From the NCBI RefSeq assembly GCF_000513275.1, contig NZ_CBVJ010000134.1:1-64000 (forward strand): DNA of 64,000 bases, read 5' to 3'. The translations under genes were made by a program, and so were the position numbers. The DNA comes from Paenibacillus gorillae. GTDB taxonomy: Bacteria; Bacillota; Bacilli; Paenibacillales; Paenibacillaceae. Numbering within the stretch: position 1 is the stretch's first letter; each line of letters begins with the position of its first letter. Below the pieces are notes generated by a model. That model was not told where the DNA came from, ran no database searches, and saw nothing but the letters and a program-made list of their open reading frames with translations. Of this stretch, positions 18,580 to 26,035 are shown piece after piece.

Positions 18580-19407
18580 CTATCTGCGCAGACTATTGGC
18601 CAGCCCCATCATCGTATCGCTTGATGTAATTGCTCTGGCTGCCAGCTGATAAGCACGCTGCACATTGATAAGCTCCGTCAGCTCATCGGTAAGATTAACG
18701 TTAGACTGCTCAAGCGCGCCTTGCAGAATTGCAACCCCGTTATCGGCATTTGGCGTAATTCGCTGAAGTACATCATCCACATTAATATTACCGGCAACCG
18801 CAAATAGATTGTCGGCCACCTGAGTCAACGCAGCAGGGCGCGACGGTTGCATGATCTTGAGGGTACCCAAATCGATCGCAGCCCCTCCGTCCTTCACGCC
18901 TTGCAAGGAACCATCAGGGTTCACACGCAGCTTGTATCCGTCAGGAACGACAACAGGGCCTTCATTGCCTGCAACATTCGCTACGACCGGGTATCCCTCA
19001 GCCGTTGCCAAAATCGTATCACCGTTTCCATTCACCGTCAACTGAAACGCGCCATTGCGTGTATAGGCGCGGTTGCCCGCTCCATCCACAATGACCTCGA
19101 ACATCGCATTTCCTTGAATGGCCAGGTCCGCGATATTGCCCGTATCAGTAATCGGCCCTTGCTCCAGATTCGGCTGAATAATCGACAATCTGGAGCCCCA
19201 GCCTTGACTGAAGCCAAGCGGCGTCATACGTCCCTGCTGCTGAAATTCCCCAGGCTGCTCATAAACTGTATTCAGTAAATCCTGAAAGGTTGCTTCTTTT
19301 TTCTTGTAGCCTACTGTATTTACATTCGCAACATTGTCTGCCATAACGTCCAGCTTCTTTTGAAGCCCGTTCATCGACACCATCGCATTAATCATTGAGC
19401 TGTTCAT
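18580..19407 (-). CDS. flhP: Flagellar hook-basal body protein FlhP
   Basis: FlgG-like rod/hook protein of 275 residues. The N-terminal flagellar rod motif reads MVSMNGLQKKLDVMADNVANVNTVGYKK, and the C-terminal motif QSNVNLTDELTELINVQRAYQLAARAITSSD is the matching coiled coil. In B. subtilis flhO and flhP lie directly downstream of mbl and are needed for hook completion; the order here is the same (mbl, flhO, flhP). It is exported by the flagellar type III apparatus, so no signal peptide is expected. Confidence 0.9.
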   Translation of the reverse strand: MNSSMINAMVSMNGLQKKLDVMADNVANVNTVGYKKKEATFQDLLNTVYEQPGEFQQQGRMTPLGFSQGWGSRLSIIQPNLEQGPITDTGNIADLAIQGNAMFEVIVDGAGNRAYTRNGAFQLTVNGNGDTILATAEGYPVVANVAGNEGPVVVPDGYKLRVNPDGSLQGVKDGGAAIDLGTLKIMQPSRPAALTQVADNLFAVAGNINVDDVLQRITPNADNGVAILQGALEQSNVNLTDELTELINVQRAYQLAARAITSSDTMMGLANSLRR

Positions 19408-19436
19408 ATCGGATTCACGCTCCCTTCATCGATGCT

Positions 19437-20303
19437 TTAGATGCGGCCAATCTGATTAACTGCTTTGTCCAAGCTTTCATCATAAGCCTGAACAACCTTC
19501 TGGTTCGCTTCGTATGCCCGAAGCGCCGCCATCAAGTCAACAGAGGATTGCGCCGGATCAACATTAGAGCGCTCGATGTAGCCTTGCTGAACCGCTACCG
19601 CTTCATTAAGAGCCACCGGCCGTGTGCCAGCCGCGTCGCCGTTCAGACGATATTTGCCGTCGCCTTCACGAACAAGCTCGTTCGGATTGTCCACACGCGT
19701 AATAAGCAGTTGAACACCCGTATCCAGGCCAGTCTTCGTATTTATAAAGCGACGCTGATCATTCAGCACCAGATCGTCTAGACTCACCCCGGCTGCAAAA
19801 CGGATAGGTTGTCCATTGGCACCGATCACATTCGAGCCGTCACCCGTAACGAGATTCCCTTGATCCGTCAGCAGAAAGGAGCCGCCGCGTGTATAACGGG
19901 TTTCTCCGGCTGCATTTTGCACCGTAAAAAAGGCTTGCGGCTGGAAGGTCACTACTCCATCGGGCGATACATTTTTACCAGAGGCATCGAATGCCATGCC
20001 CGGAATAGTGAGACTGGAGCTGATGGCAAAGTCAGAAGACTTGCCTGTCTGCTGCATATCGCCTTGCAAATGGATGGACAAGCTTTCCTCGGCCATTACG
20101 CCTGTGCTGATTCTCCCCACTTGCTTCGATTCCTGCGGCTCAACGCCTGTCAGACTGAGAAGCATCTCCGGAAACGAACGCGCCACCGCGTTCGTCTGTT
20201 TATAGCCTGGCGTATTTATATTCGCAATATTATTCGTTACCGTATCATGTCTGCGCTGTTGAGCAGTCATGCCCGCTGCTGCGGTATAAAGACCTCTTAA
20301 CAA
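19437..20303 (-). CDS. flhO: Flagellar hook-basal body protein FlhO
   Basis: FlgG/FlgF-like protein of 288 residues. It begins MLRGLYTAAAGMTAQQRRHD, then NNIANINTPGYKQ, and ends with RSNVDPAQSSVDLMAALRAYEANQKVVQ, the paired terminal helices of axial rod proteins. The start is a TTG at 20303 with GGAGG 9 bases upstream. The gene is first in a two- or three-gene operon with flhP and the epuA-like gene and has a sigma-D-like promoter in the 180-bp gap after mbl. Confidence 0.9.
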   Translation of the reverse strand: MLRGLYTAAAGMTAQQRRHDTVTNNIANINTPGYKQTNAVARSFPEMLLSLTGVEPQESKQVGRISTGVMAEESLSIHLQGDMQQTGKSSDFAISSSLTIPGMAFDASGKNVSPDGVVTFQPQAFFTVQNAAGETRYTRGGSFLLTDQGNLVTGDGSNVIGANGQPIRFAAGVSLDDLVLNDQRRFINTKTGLDTGVQLLITRVDNPNELVREGDGKYRLNGDAAGTRPVALNEAVAVQQGYIERSNVDPAQSSVDLMAALRAYEANQKVVQAYDESLDKAVNQIGRI

Positions 20304-20356
20304 AAGCTGTCGCCTCCCCGGCCGGTCAGTAATTGAAGCCGTATTCCTACTCTATA

Positions 20357-20383
20357 ATATCGGCTTCTGAAGCAATCGCTGTA
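20357..20383 (-). promoter_or_regulatory. Sigma-D (flagellar) type promoter of flhO-flhP
   Basis: Minus strand: TACA (20380-20383), 15-base spacer, GCCGATAT (20357-20364). The consensus is TAAA-N15-GCCGATAW, so the -10 and spacing are perfect and the -35 has one mismatch. flhOP of B. subtilis is known to be sigma-D dependent. Confidence 0.7.
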
Positions 20384-20484
20384 ATAGCTTGTTCATGCGA
20401 CCTTCGACCCAATTTACGCCTCAGCGCGCCCCCCATGGCGCCCTACCCGCGCAAAGCCGGTTCTGCCGTCCGTTTGAACCCGCC

Positions 20485-21486
20485 TTACAGCCGCGCTTTT
20501 TTGCCGAGCTTGTCCAAATTATCGAGCAGAATGCCAGTTCCCTTCACGACGCAGTGCATCGGATCCTCGGCAATAAGCACCGGAACCTTAAGCTCAGAGG
20601 ACAGCAGCGTATCAAGACCGTCAAGCAGCGCACCGCCGCCGGTAAGAATAACACCGCGATCAATAATGTCGGCAGACAATTCCGGCGGCGTCCGCTCCAG
20701 AACGGACTTTGCTGCGGACACGATCGACATTACCGGATCCCACAACGCTTCGCGAATTTCATCCGAGTGAATCGTAAGTGTAAGCGGCAAACCGGACACC
20801 ATATCACGGCCGCGGATATCAATCTCCTCACGTCGGCCTCCTTCATGCACGGTGCCGATCTTGATCTTGATTTCCTCGCTTGTCCGCTCGCCGATCAGCA
20901 GGCGGTACTTGTCCTTAATGTACTTCATAATGGCTGCGTCGAACTTGTCCCCCGCAACTTTAATTGAAGATGCCGTTACGACATCCCCCATTGACAGCAC
21001 GGCCACATCGGTCGTACCGCCTCCAATATCGACAACCATGTTGCCGCTGGGCTGGAAAATATCCATTCCAGCCCCGATTGCGGCAGCCTTTGGTTCCTCT
21101 TCCAAATAAACTTCCTTCGCTCCGCTCCGTTCGGCCGCCTCGCGAATTGCCTTCTGTTCAACAGAAGTAATGTTCGCAGGGGCGCAGATCAGAATGCGGG
21201 GACGGCTAAAAAATTTCCGGCCTTCAACCCGGTCAATAAACGCTTTAAGCATAATTTCAGTAATTTCAAAATCTGCAATAACTCCGTCGCGCAGCGGACG
21301 AATCGCAATGATGTTGCCCGGTGTACGGCCAACCATGCGATGGGCCTCTTCACCAACGGCCAGCACTTTCTTCGAATCGCTTTCAATCGCGACGACAGAA
21401 GGCTCGTCAAGAACTACGCCTTTTCCTTTTACATGAATGGATACATTTGCCGTACCCAAATCAACACCAATGTCCTTGCTCAGCAT
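20485..21486 (-). CDS. mbl: Rod-shape-determining protein Mbl (MreB family)
   Basis: Bacterial actin homologue of 333 residues that directs lateral wall synthesis at the membrane. Seen: phosphate 1 loop DIGVDLGTANV, the VGRTPGNIIAIRPL block, phosphate 2 VVDIGGGTTDVAVLS and the adenosine motif ILTGGGALLDGLD. Similarity and synteny to B. subtilis Mbl (spoIIID-mbl-flhO-flhP) favour mbl over mreB or mreBH. The ATG at 21486 is 11 bases after GGAGG; a TTG six codons earlier lies inside that SD and is rejected as start. Confidence 0.95.
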   Translation of the reverse strand: MLSKDIGVDLGTANVSIHVKGKGVVLDEPSVVAIESDSKKVLAVGEEAHRMVGRTPGNIIAIRPLRDGVIADFEITEIMLKAFIDRVEGRKFFSRPRILICAPANITSVEQKAIREAAERSGAKEVYLEEEPKAAAIGAGMDIFQPSGNMVVDIGGGTTDVAVLSMGDVVTASSIKVAGDKFDAAIMKYIKDKYRLLIGERTSEEIKIKIGTVHEGGRREEIDIRGRDMVSGLPLTLTIHSDEIREALWDPVMSIVSAAKSVLERTPPELSADIIDRGVILTGGGALLDGLDTLLSSELKVPVLIAEDPMHCVVKGTGILLDNLDKLGKKARL

Positions 21487-21621
21487 AAGGCTTAAGTCCT
21501 CCAACGAATAATGTAGGCGTATCGTTCAATTTAGTTCCCATGACGCAGAAACCGCTAGCATACATTATTCGCCAAAAAGCAATAAAATCCTCTATTAAAG
21601 TGCAAATAATATCGAAAAAAA

Positions 21622-21909
21622 TTAACTTTTGCCCGCGGCCAGAACTTCCCTCTTTTTCGTGCTCGTCTTCTTGTATTTGATCTTCGTCGCTTCTCCCCCT
21701 CTCAAGTGCCGAATTGATTTGTGGTACTCGAGAATGTGCTTGACCTGGTCAGCCAGGTCGGGGTTAATTTCCGGTAAGCGCTCGGTCAAATCCTTATGCA
21801 CCGTGCTTTTGGAAACGCCGAACTCTTTGGCGATCGTTCGCACCGTATGCTTCGTTTCAACGATGCAACGGCCTATTTTAATGGTGCGCTCTTTGATGTA
21901 ATCGTGCAC
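21622..21909 (-). CDS. spoIIID: Sporulation transcription factor SpoIIID
   Basis: Small DNA-binding regulator of 95 residues that tunes the sigma-E regulon in the mother cell. The helix-turn-helix TVRTIAKEFGVSKSTVHKDL lies at about 22-42, with a basic C-terminal tail TKIKYKKTSTKKRE as in the family. The GTG start at 21909 has GGAGG 7 bases upstream. A sigma-E-like promoter lies 35 bases further up. It sits just upstream of mbl as in B. subtilis. Confidence 0.96.
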   Translation of the reverse strand: MHDYIKERTIKIGRCIVETKHTVRTIAKEFGVSKSTVHKDLTERLPEINPDLADQVKHILEYHKSIRHLRGGEATKIKYKKTSTKKREVLAAGKS

Positions 21910-21942
21910 GTTCCCGCCTCCCTACTCGAGATAGTTTGGTAC

Positions 21943-21970
21943 ATTATATGAGTGGGTCGGGTATATATTC
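21943..21970 (-). promoter_or_regulatory. Sigma-E type promoter of spoIIID
   Basis: Minus strand: AATAT (21965-21969), 14-base spacer, CATATAAT (21943-21950), close to the sigma-E pattern ATATT-N14-CATACAAT. spoIIID of B. subtilis is transcribed by sigma-E. Confidence 0.6.
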
Positions 21971-22025
21971 TTTGTGGTCAAGCCTGACAAGCCTGTTTGG
22001 CCGAAAATTTTCATAAAAACATGAA

Positions 22026-22052
22026 ACAGGCAGGGGTTTGGCCCCTGCCTGT
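22026..22052 (-). terminator. Terminator of spoIIQ
   Basis: ACAGGCAGGGG pairs perfectly with CCCCTGCCTGT around a 5-base loop; on the minus strand TTTCATGTTTTTA follows. It lies about 24 bases after the spoIIQ stop. Confidence 0.85.
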
Positions 22053-22075
22053 GCGACTAAAGAACTATTTTCAAC

Positions 22076-22807
22076 TTATTTCACTGCGATTGCCGTTGCC
22101 GGGTTGATCGCTTCGTTGTTGCTGAGGACGCCGAAGTGGAGATGGACGCCAAGGTCACGCTCCAATTCGTTGCGGCCTGCTTTGGCGATGATCGTTCCTT
22201 GCTTCACTTCGTCGCCAACCGCAACTGAAATTTCACTCAAGCTTTGATACACGGTCACGAGACCGTCGCCATGGCTGATTTCAACCGTGTTGCCGTTCGT
22301 AGGGTGTCTGTCGACCAATGTAACCTTGCCGGACAGAGCTGCTTGAACCGGGAACGTCTGGTCATCTGGAGCAACCAGATCTACACCAAGATGCGCCGAG
22401 AACGTATCGCCCATTTGAACGACCGCTTTCGCTTTATCTTCGTCGCTTGCGGCTTCATCATAGAATGGAAGCTCCACTTGCAAATCTTCCACATTTGCTA
22501 CCGGCCATGCCAGCTTCTCGCCCTTGCGAATACCTTCGAGCTCTTTGTCAGTCGGTTTTACTGCTTCGCCGCCTTTAGTGGCTTCAGTCTGAACGGTCTC
22601 GTTAGTAGAAGTTTCCTTGCTGTTGTCCGCTCCCTGATAGATCCACATTAAGGTTACGATAATTGCTGCCGCGGCCATAAATACTGCAGGCGCTACCCAT
22701 TTCCGCGTCAGCAGCTTTCTCACCCCGTTGCTAGATTTAGCGGCAGATGCCTCTCCCATTGCATTTTTGGGAGCTTCTTGCTTCGGTTTGTTTTGATTTT
22801 CATTCAT
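22076..22807 (-). CDS. spoIIQ: Stage II sporulation protein SpoIIQ (LytM/M23 domain)
   Basis: Forespore membrane protein of 243 residues; SpoIIQ pairs with SpoIIIAH to bridge the engulfment space. A TM helix lies at about 38-58, and a LytM fold follows from about 100. Zinc-ligand positions are intact (His139 and Asp143 in AHLGVD, His224 in VHLHF), as is catalytic His222. The other catalytic histidine, normally in a YxHL motif, is replaced by Ser189 (TVYQSLSE), so hydrolase activity is doubtful. B. subtilis SpoIIQ is also degenerate but at the first zinc ligand. It is preceded by a sigma-F type promoter and follows spoIID, as in other Bacillales. Confidence 0.9.
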   Translation of the reverse strand: MNENQNKPKQEAPKNAMGEASAAKSSNGVRKLLTRKWVAPAVFMAAAAIIVTLMWIYQGADNSKETSTNETVQTEATKGGEAVKPTDKELEGIRKGEKLAWPVANVEDLQVELPFYDEAASDEDKAKAVVQMGDTFSAHLGVDLVAPDDQTFPVQAALSGKVTLVDRHPTNGNTVEISHGDGLVTVYQSLSEISVAVGDEVKQGTIIAKAGRNELERDLGVHLHFGVLSNNEAINPATAIAVK

Positions 22808-22826
22808 TTGCTATCACCTCACTAGC

Positions 22827-22855
22827 CATTGTTGCCAGTATGTCTAGCTTTATAC
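22827..22855 (-). promoter_or_regulatory. Sigma-F (forespore) type promoter of spoIIQ
   Basis: Minus strand: GTATA (22851-22855), 14-base spacer, GGCAACAATG (22827-22836). The -10 matches the sigma-F pattern GGNNANANTR at every position. B. subtilis spoIIQ is sigma-F dependent. Confidence 0.7.
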
Positions 22856-22902
22856 GTGAGGCAATACTATTTTTATATTTTCCATTGTCTTCAACCTTTT
22901 CA

Positions 22903-24048
22903 TTAATAACGGCTCGATAGCTTCGAAGCTTGTTCGACCTTTGTTCCGGAATAATAGTGGGCCAGAATGTCCTCCGCCTTAACGCCTGCCTTAGCCATTC
23001 CGTTGGCCCCCCACTGGCTCATGCCAACGCCATGCCCGTAGCCGTAAGTCGTAAAAGCGATAGAGTCTCCCTTTATCGTCCAGATGAATTGAGAGGAGGC
23101 TAGTCCTAGCTTCTCTCGCACCTCCCGGCCAGTCAGCCGCTTCTTCCCTACTATTAACTCGCCAATACGGCCACCAGCCGTTTTATTAACAACCCGGATG
23201 ACAGGCTTGCCGCGACCTTCATCCCCCAGCCCGAGCTTTTGATAGAATTCGGTTATATCGAATCGAATCGTTTCCTTGTAACGGGGAGACAGCTCTTTGT
23301 CCCACGGGCTGGATACGCTTCGCAAATAAGGGATTTCCTGCGCCCAATAATCTTCTGAATTTTCGGTATAACCATTGCTAGTGGAGAAAAAAACAGCTTG
23401 GATCGGTTCGCCGTCATACGTAATAATACGTCCCTTCGTCTGCTCGACCGCTTGCTTCAGCTTTTCGCTATAGCTTTTTCGTTTGTCCTCGGGCCATCGC
23501 TTCGCCAGCTCAGCAAACGGCACGTATACCTGGTGCTCTACCGTATCCGTTACTTCCGCTCCCTTAGCTTCATTCCCGGGTGGCATTCCGCTGCTGTCAT
23601 GAAGGGCAAGCCTTCTTACAATATAAGTGCGAGCGGCAATTGCCTGCGCTTTTAAGGCCTCCAGCTCAAAATCCATCGGCATCTCTGCTGCGACAACACC
23701 TCGCACATAGCTTTCGAGGGGCACACGTTCGATCCGTTTCTCTTTCGTCAGATAGACGCTGACTATGGTCTGTTCCAGTCCGTCCCGATCATCTTCTCCC
23801 TTGCCTTTTGTCTCCTGCGTCCCGTCCGGCTTGTCCCGCACTTCTGTAACGGTTCGTTCATCTGAAGGTGCAGCCTGCTCTGACGCTGTTTGACGCTCGT
23901 GGGCACGATGCTCATCCAGTGCTGAAGCTGACAGTTTGAAAGCAGCGAGCGTTATACCGAGCATAATGCCAATACCAAACAATGTGAGCCACTGAACATC
24001 CGCGGGCCGTAATTTGCGCCTGCCACCTTTTCCTATCATTCGCTTCAT
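22903..24048 (-). CDS. spoIID: Stage II sporulation protein D (SpoIID)
   Basis: Membrane-bound lytic transglycosylase of 381 residues needed for septal peptidoglycan thinning and engulfment with SpoIIM and SpoIIP. One N-terminal TM helix (WLTLFGIGIMLGITLAAF), a charged linker, then the SpoIID domain with VPLESYVRGVVAAEMP and LKAQAIAARTY, and the conserved end YGYGHGVGMSQWGANGMAK. It is slightly longer than B. subtilis SpoIID because of the linker at about 50-90. The ATG at 24048 follows GGGAG. In B. subtilis spoIID follows murAA directly; here an efflux operon and a repeat region separate them. Confidence 0.94.
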   Translation of the reverse strand: MKRMIGKGGRRKLRPADVQWLTLFGIGIMLGITLAAFKLSASALDEHRAHERQTASEQAAPSDERTVTEVRDKPDGTQETKGKGEDDRDGLEQTIVSVYLTKEKRIERVPLESYVRGVVAAEMPMDFELEALKAQAIAARTYIVRRLALHDSSGMPPGNEAKGAEVTDTVEHQVYVPFAELAKRWPEDKRKSYSEKLKQAVEQTKGRIITYDGEPIQAVFFSTSNGYTENSEDYWAQEIPYLRSVSSPWDKELSPRYKETIRFDITEFYQKLGLGDEGRGKPVIRVVNKTAGGRIGELIVGKKRLTGREVREKLGLASSQFIWTIKGDSIAFTTYGYGHGVGMSQWGANGMAKAGVKAEDILAHYYSGTKVEQASKLSSRY

Positions 24049-24156
24049 CGCTAGTCTCCCATCCTGTTCGAGGCGAGGCGAAAGCTCGCTCTCTCTTAGC
24101 CTGATGGTCTATACTATGAGCGAAAATGATAGGATAGAACTTTTTCCAAGGGAACA

Positions 24157-25329
24157 CTAATCGTGGCGCAGTGCGTCTACAGGGCGCAATCGGGCCGCCT
24201 TGTTCGCCGGGAAAATACCGAATACGACGCCTACGGCCGCAGAGAAAGCAAAGGCGATCATCACCGTATTGAAAGGAACCTCGGTATGCGTACCCATGAC
24301 TCTTCCAATTACAATGGATGCGATATAACCGATGCCGATACCTAATACCCCTCCCAGACCGCTTATCGTAACCGCCTCTACGAGAAACTGGAACAGGATA
24401 TCACGCCGCTTTGCTCCTAAAGACTTCCGAATACCAATCTCCCGCGTTCGTTCCGTTACTGAGACAAGCATAATGTTCATAATGCCTATGCCGCCTACGA
24501 TAAGTGAAATGGCCGCAACATAGAGCAGCATCGTATTCATCGTTTTATTGACCGAATTCAACGTCTCCATCGCGTCCTGCTGATTAAATACCCGGTAGCT
24601 GCTCGTATCGCCGCGGAATTTCTCCGTCAGCTTCACCTCCAGCATCGCAACGACCGTATTCATTAAATCAAGCTGTGTTACCTTCACATAGACTGTACGC
24701 ACGCCGACGCTTTTGAAAAGCCGCTGAGCGGTCGATAGTGGTATAAGCACCTTCTCATCGTTGGAGCCCGACAACGAGCTTCCTTTTGCCTCTAACAGTC
24801 CTACGATTGTAAACCGGTAACCGTTGAGCAAAATAACTTTTCCAAGCGGATCATCCGTGCCAAACAGCTCCTCCGCAGTGGATACGCCGATCAAAGCCAC
24901 TTTCTGGCTATTACTCTCATCAATCGGCACGATATAGCGGCCGGTCTGAACGCTAAAATCATTAACCTGCTCGTATTCGGGCGTGATGCCTTCCACCGTA
25001 ACGTCCGTGCTGGTCGTATTATATTTTACGGACAGACTGCTGCTGACGACCGGGGATACCCCCTCTACATTCGGCAGATCGGCAAAAGCCATCGCCTCGT
25101 CCTTCGACAACGACGTAGCTGTTCCGCGGCCTGTAATTGTAATAGATAACAGATTCGTCCCCAGGCTGGACACTTGCTCCTCTACCTGATTAGACGAGCC
25201 TTTGCCCATTGCAACCAGCGCAATTACCGTCGCAACGCCAATCAAAATGCCTAGCATAGAGAGAGAGGTTCTAAGCTTGTTCGATAAGACGCTCTTGAAC
25301 GCCATTCGGAAGCCTTGTGTGAGCTTCAT
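24157..25329 (-). CDS. MacB-like ABC transporter permease
   Basis: Permease of 390 residues. Layout: TM helix at about 20-42 (SLSMLGILIGVATVIALVAMG), a ~210-residue MacB-type extracellular core, then an FtsX-type domain with three TM helices including the conserved GIGIMNIMLVSVTERTREIGIRKSLGA. The ATG at 25329 has GGGGTG 6 bases upstream; the open frame extends farther upstream only inside the ATPase gene. It overlaps the ATPase gene by 59 bp. With the ATPase and the adaptor it should form a mechanotransmission-type tripartite pump or export system. Substrate unknown. Confidence 0.88.
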   Translation of the reverse strand: MKLTQGFRMAFKSVLSNKLRTSLSMLGILIGVATVIALVAMGKGSSNQVEEQVSSLGTNLLSITITGRGTATSLSKDEAMAFADLPNVEGVSPVVSSSLSVKYNTTSTDVTVEGITPEYEQVNDFSVQTGRYIVPIDESNSQKVALIGVSTAEELFGTDDPLGKVILLNGYRFTIVGLLEAKGSSLSGSNDEKVLIPLSTAQRLFKSVGVRTVYVKVTQLDLMNTVVAMLEVKLTEKFRGDTSSYRVFNQQDAMETLNSVNKTMNTMLLYVAAISLIVGGIGIMNIMLVSVTERTREIGIRKSLGAKRRDILFQFLVEAVTISGLGGVLGIGIGYIASIVIGRVMGTHTEVPFNTVMIAFAFSAAVGVVFGIFPANKAARLRPVDALRHD

Positions 25330-26035
25330 TCGCACCACCCCTTTCCTCGCTGAGCACCCCGTCTCGAATAACGACCGTCCGGCCCGCCCGTTTGGCCACA
25401 TCCATATCATGAGTTATAAGCACGATGGTATGGCCCTCCCGGTTAAGCTGCTCAATCATCGCCAGCACTTCTTGGCCGGTTTTCGAATCAAGCGCACCGG
25501 TAGGTTCGTCCGCCAGCAAAATCGGCGGATGAGTTGCCAGCGCACGGGCGATGGCGACACGCTGCTGCTGACCGCCCGACAGCTCACTGGGACGGTGATG
25601 CATCCGCTCGCCGAGCCCGACCTGCTTCAAAGCGTTCGACGAACGCTCCCGCCTTTCCCTTGCAGACAGTCCACGATAGATAAGCGGAAGCTCGCAGTTT
25701 TCCAGAGCAGTCAAACGGGGAAGCAGATGGAATCCTTGAAAAATAAATCCGATCTTACTGTTGCGTATTTGCGCCAGCTTATTGTCGCTTTGTCCTCTAA
25801 CTTCCAGCCCGTCCAGCTTGTAGCTGCCTTCCGAGGGTGTATCCAGACAACCAATCACATTCATCAGTGTAGACTTTCCGGAACCAGACGGCCCGACGAT
25901 GGCTACAAAATCGCCCCGGTTCACTTGCAGCGATACTTGATGCAGCACCGTCACCGTCTCGCGCCCCATCACATAGGATTTGGACACGCCTTTAATGTCG
26001 ATTAGAACTTCTCGGCTCGCTTCTGTTCGTGTCAT
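25271..26035 (-). CDS. MacB-like ABC transporter ATP-binding protein
   Basis: Cytoplasmic ATPase of 254 residues. Walker A GPSGSGKST, Q-loop FIFQGFHLLPRLTALEN, signature LSGGQQQRVAIARAL, Walker B PILLADEPTGALDS and the H-loop LITHDMD are all present, typical of the LolD/MacB/FtsE group. The start overlaps the adaptor stop in an ATGA, so translation is coupled. The C-terminus has a ~25-residue extension after the usual end, overlapping the permease start. Confidence 0.9.
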   Translation of the reverse strand: MTRTEASREVLIDIKGVSKSYVMGRETVTVLHQVSLQVNRGDFVAIVGPSGSGKSTLMNVIGCLDTPSEGSYKLDGLEVRGQSDNKLAQIRNSKIGFIFQGFHLLPRLTALENCELPLIYRGLSARERRERSSNALKQVGLGERMHHRPSELSGGQQQRVAIARALATHPPILLADEPTGALDSKTGQEVLAMIEQLNREGHTIVLITHDMDVAKRAGRTVVIRDGVLSEERGGANEAHTRLPNGVQERLIEQA

